Source: Paulinella micropora
Taxonomy: Eukaryota; Cercozoa; Imbricatea; Euglyphida
Assembly: GCA_009731375.1 (NCBI GenBank)
Contig: BJOX01000125.1
Coordinates: forward strand, 348,798-409,308
Reading direction: 5' to 3'
Length of the DNA: 60,511 nt
Shown: positions 60,488 through 60,511 of the stretch, one piece after another
Layout: each line of letters opens with the position of its first letter
Position numbering within the stretch: the stretch's first letter is position 1
Translations under genes and position numbers: made by a program
Notes under the pieces: generated by a model
Database searches by the model: none
What the model was told of the DNA's origin: nothing
What the model saw: only the letters and a program-made list of their open reading frames with translations

Positions 60488-60511
60488 GGATGGATGGATG
60501 GATGGATGGAT
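60268..60511. repeat. (GATA)n to window end
   Basis: Begins directly after the acceptor of the sulfotransferase-like exon, so it is intronic. GGAT variants appear at the end. Confidence 0.97.

Overview
This is a nuclear scaffold piece from a eukaryote, most likely a protist or alga whose lineage I cannot fix from sequence alone. The evidence is a set of intron-containing housekeeping genes (Arf GTPase, eIF5A, a RanBP2-type zinc-finger protein, a sulfotransferase-like protein) with GT-AG introns, several retroelement families, a long-TIR DNA transposon, and very heavy microsatellite content. Most short reading frames in the window are translations of (TC)n, (CATA)n, (GATA)n, (GAA)n or (TAA)n and are not genes.

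Layout. 1-3,900 is an AT-rich, tightly packed block with virus or Polinton-like character: a protein-primed-type family B DNA polymerase, an exonuclease-X-C-terminal-like small protein, a small basic protein and a shared AT-rich upstream motif. It ends at a strong hairpin and a 1.2 kb microsatellite field. At 5,156-6,888 lies a gene with collagen-like Gly-X-Y repeats. It is split near its 3' end by a young Ty3/Gypsy element (element 1, 6,889-17,509, minus strand, 237-bp LTRs, 4-bp target duplication GACG). The gene's last 17 codons and its poly(A) signal lie beyond the element. 17,700-22,300 is mainly satellites with two possible minus-strand exons. 22,345-25,980 is an 11-exon gene with two RanBP2 zinc fingers, most of whose introns carry microsatellites. 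26,741-36,984 is a second, older and frameshifted Ty3/Gypsy element of the same lineage (element 2, target duplication AAGC). 37,224-44,694 is a long-TIR DNA transposon carrying a decayed transposase-like gene and a separate intron-bearing coiled-coil gene.

44,700-45,960 has no gene. 46,379-47,824 is a cluster of five tRNA-derived SINE copies nested in (TAA)n. 47,923-51,087 is a minus-strand eIF5A gene with duplicated exon fragments. 51,497-52,985 is a truncated LINE. 54,357-55,748 is a complete three-exon Arf gene. 56,411-56,667 is a solo LTR-like relative of element 2 carrying many small insertions. 58,759-60,263 holds the last exons of a sulfotransferase-like gene with a C-terminal membrane segment.

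How the parts relate. The two Gypsy elements share a set of unusual traits: gag and pol in one frame separated by a single stop codon (UGA in one, UAG in the other), a protease active site reading D-T-M-A instead of D-T/S-G-A, an extra domain between protease and reverse transcriptase, an extra domain after integrase, and 4-bp target duplications. I regard this as the strongest candidate for an undescribed lineage here. The second theme is that microsatellites act as intron filler, as the flank of partial exon duplications and as the target of SINE insertion.
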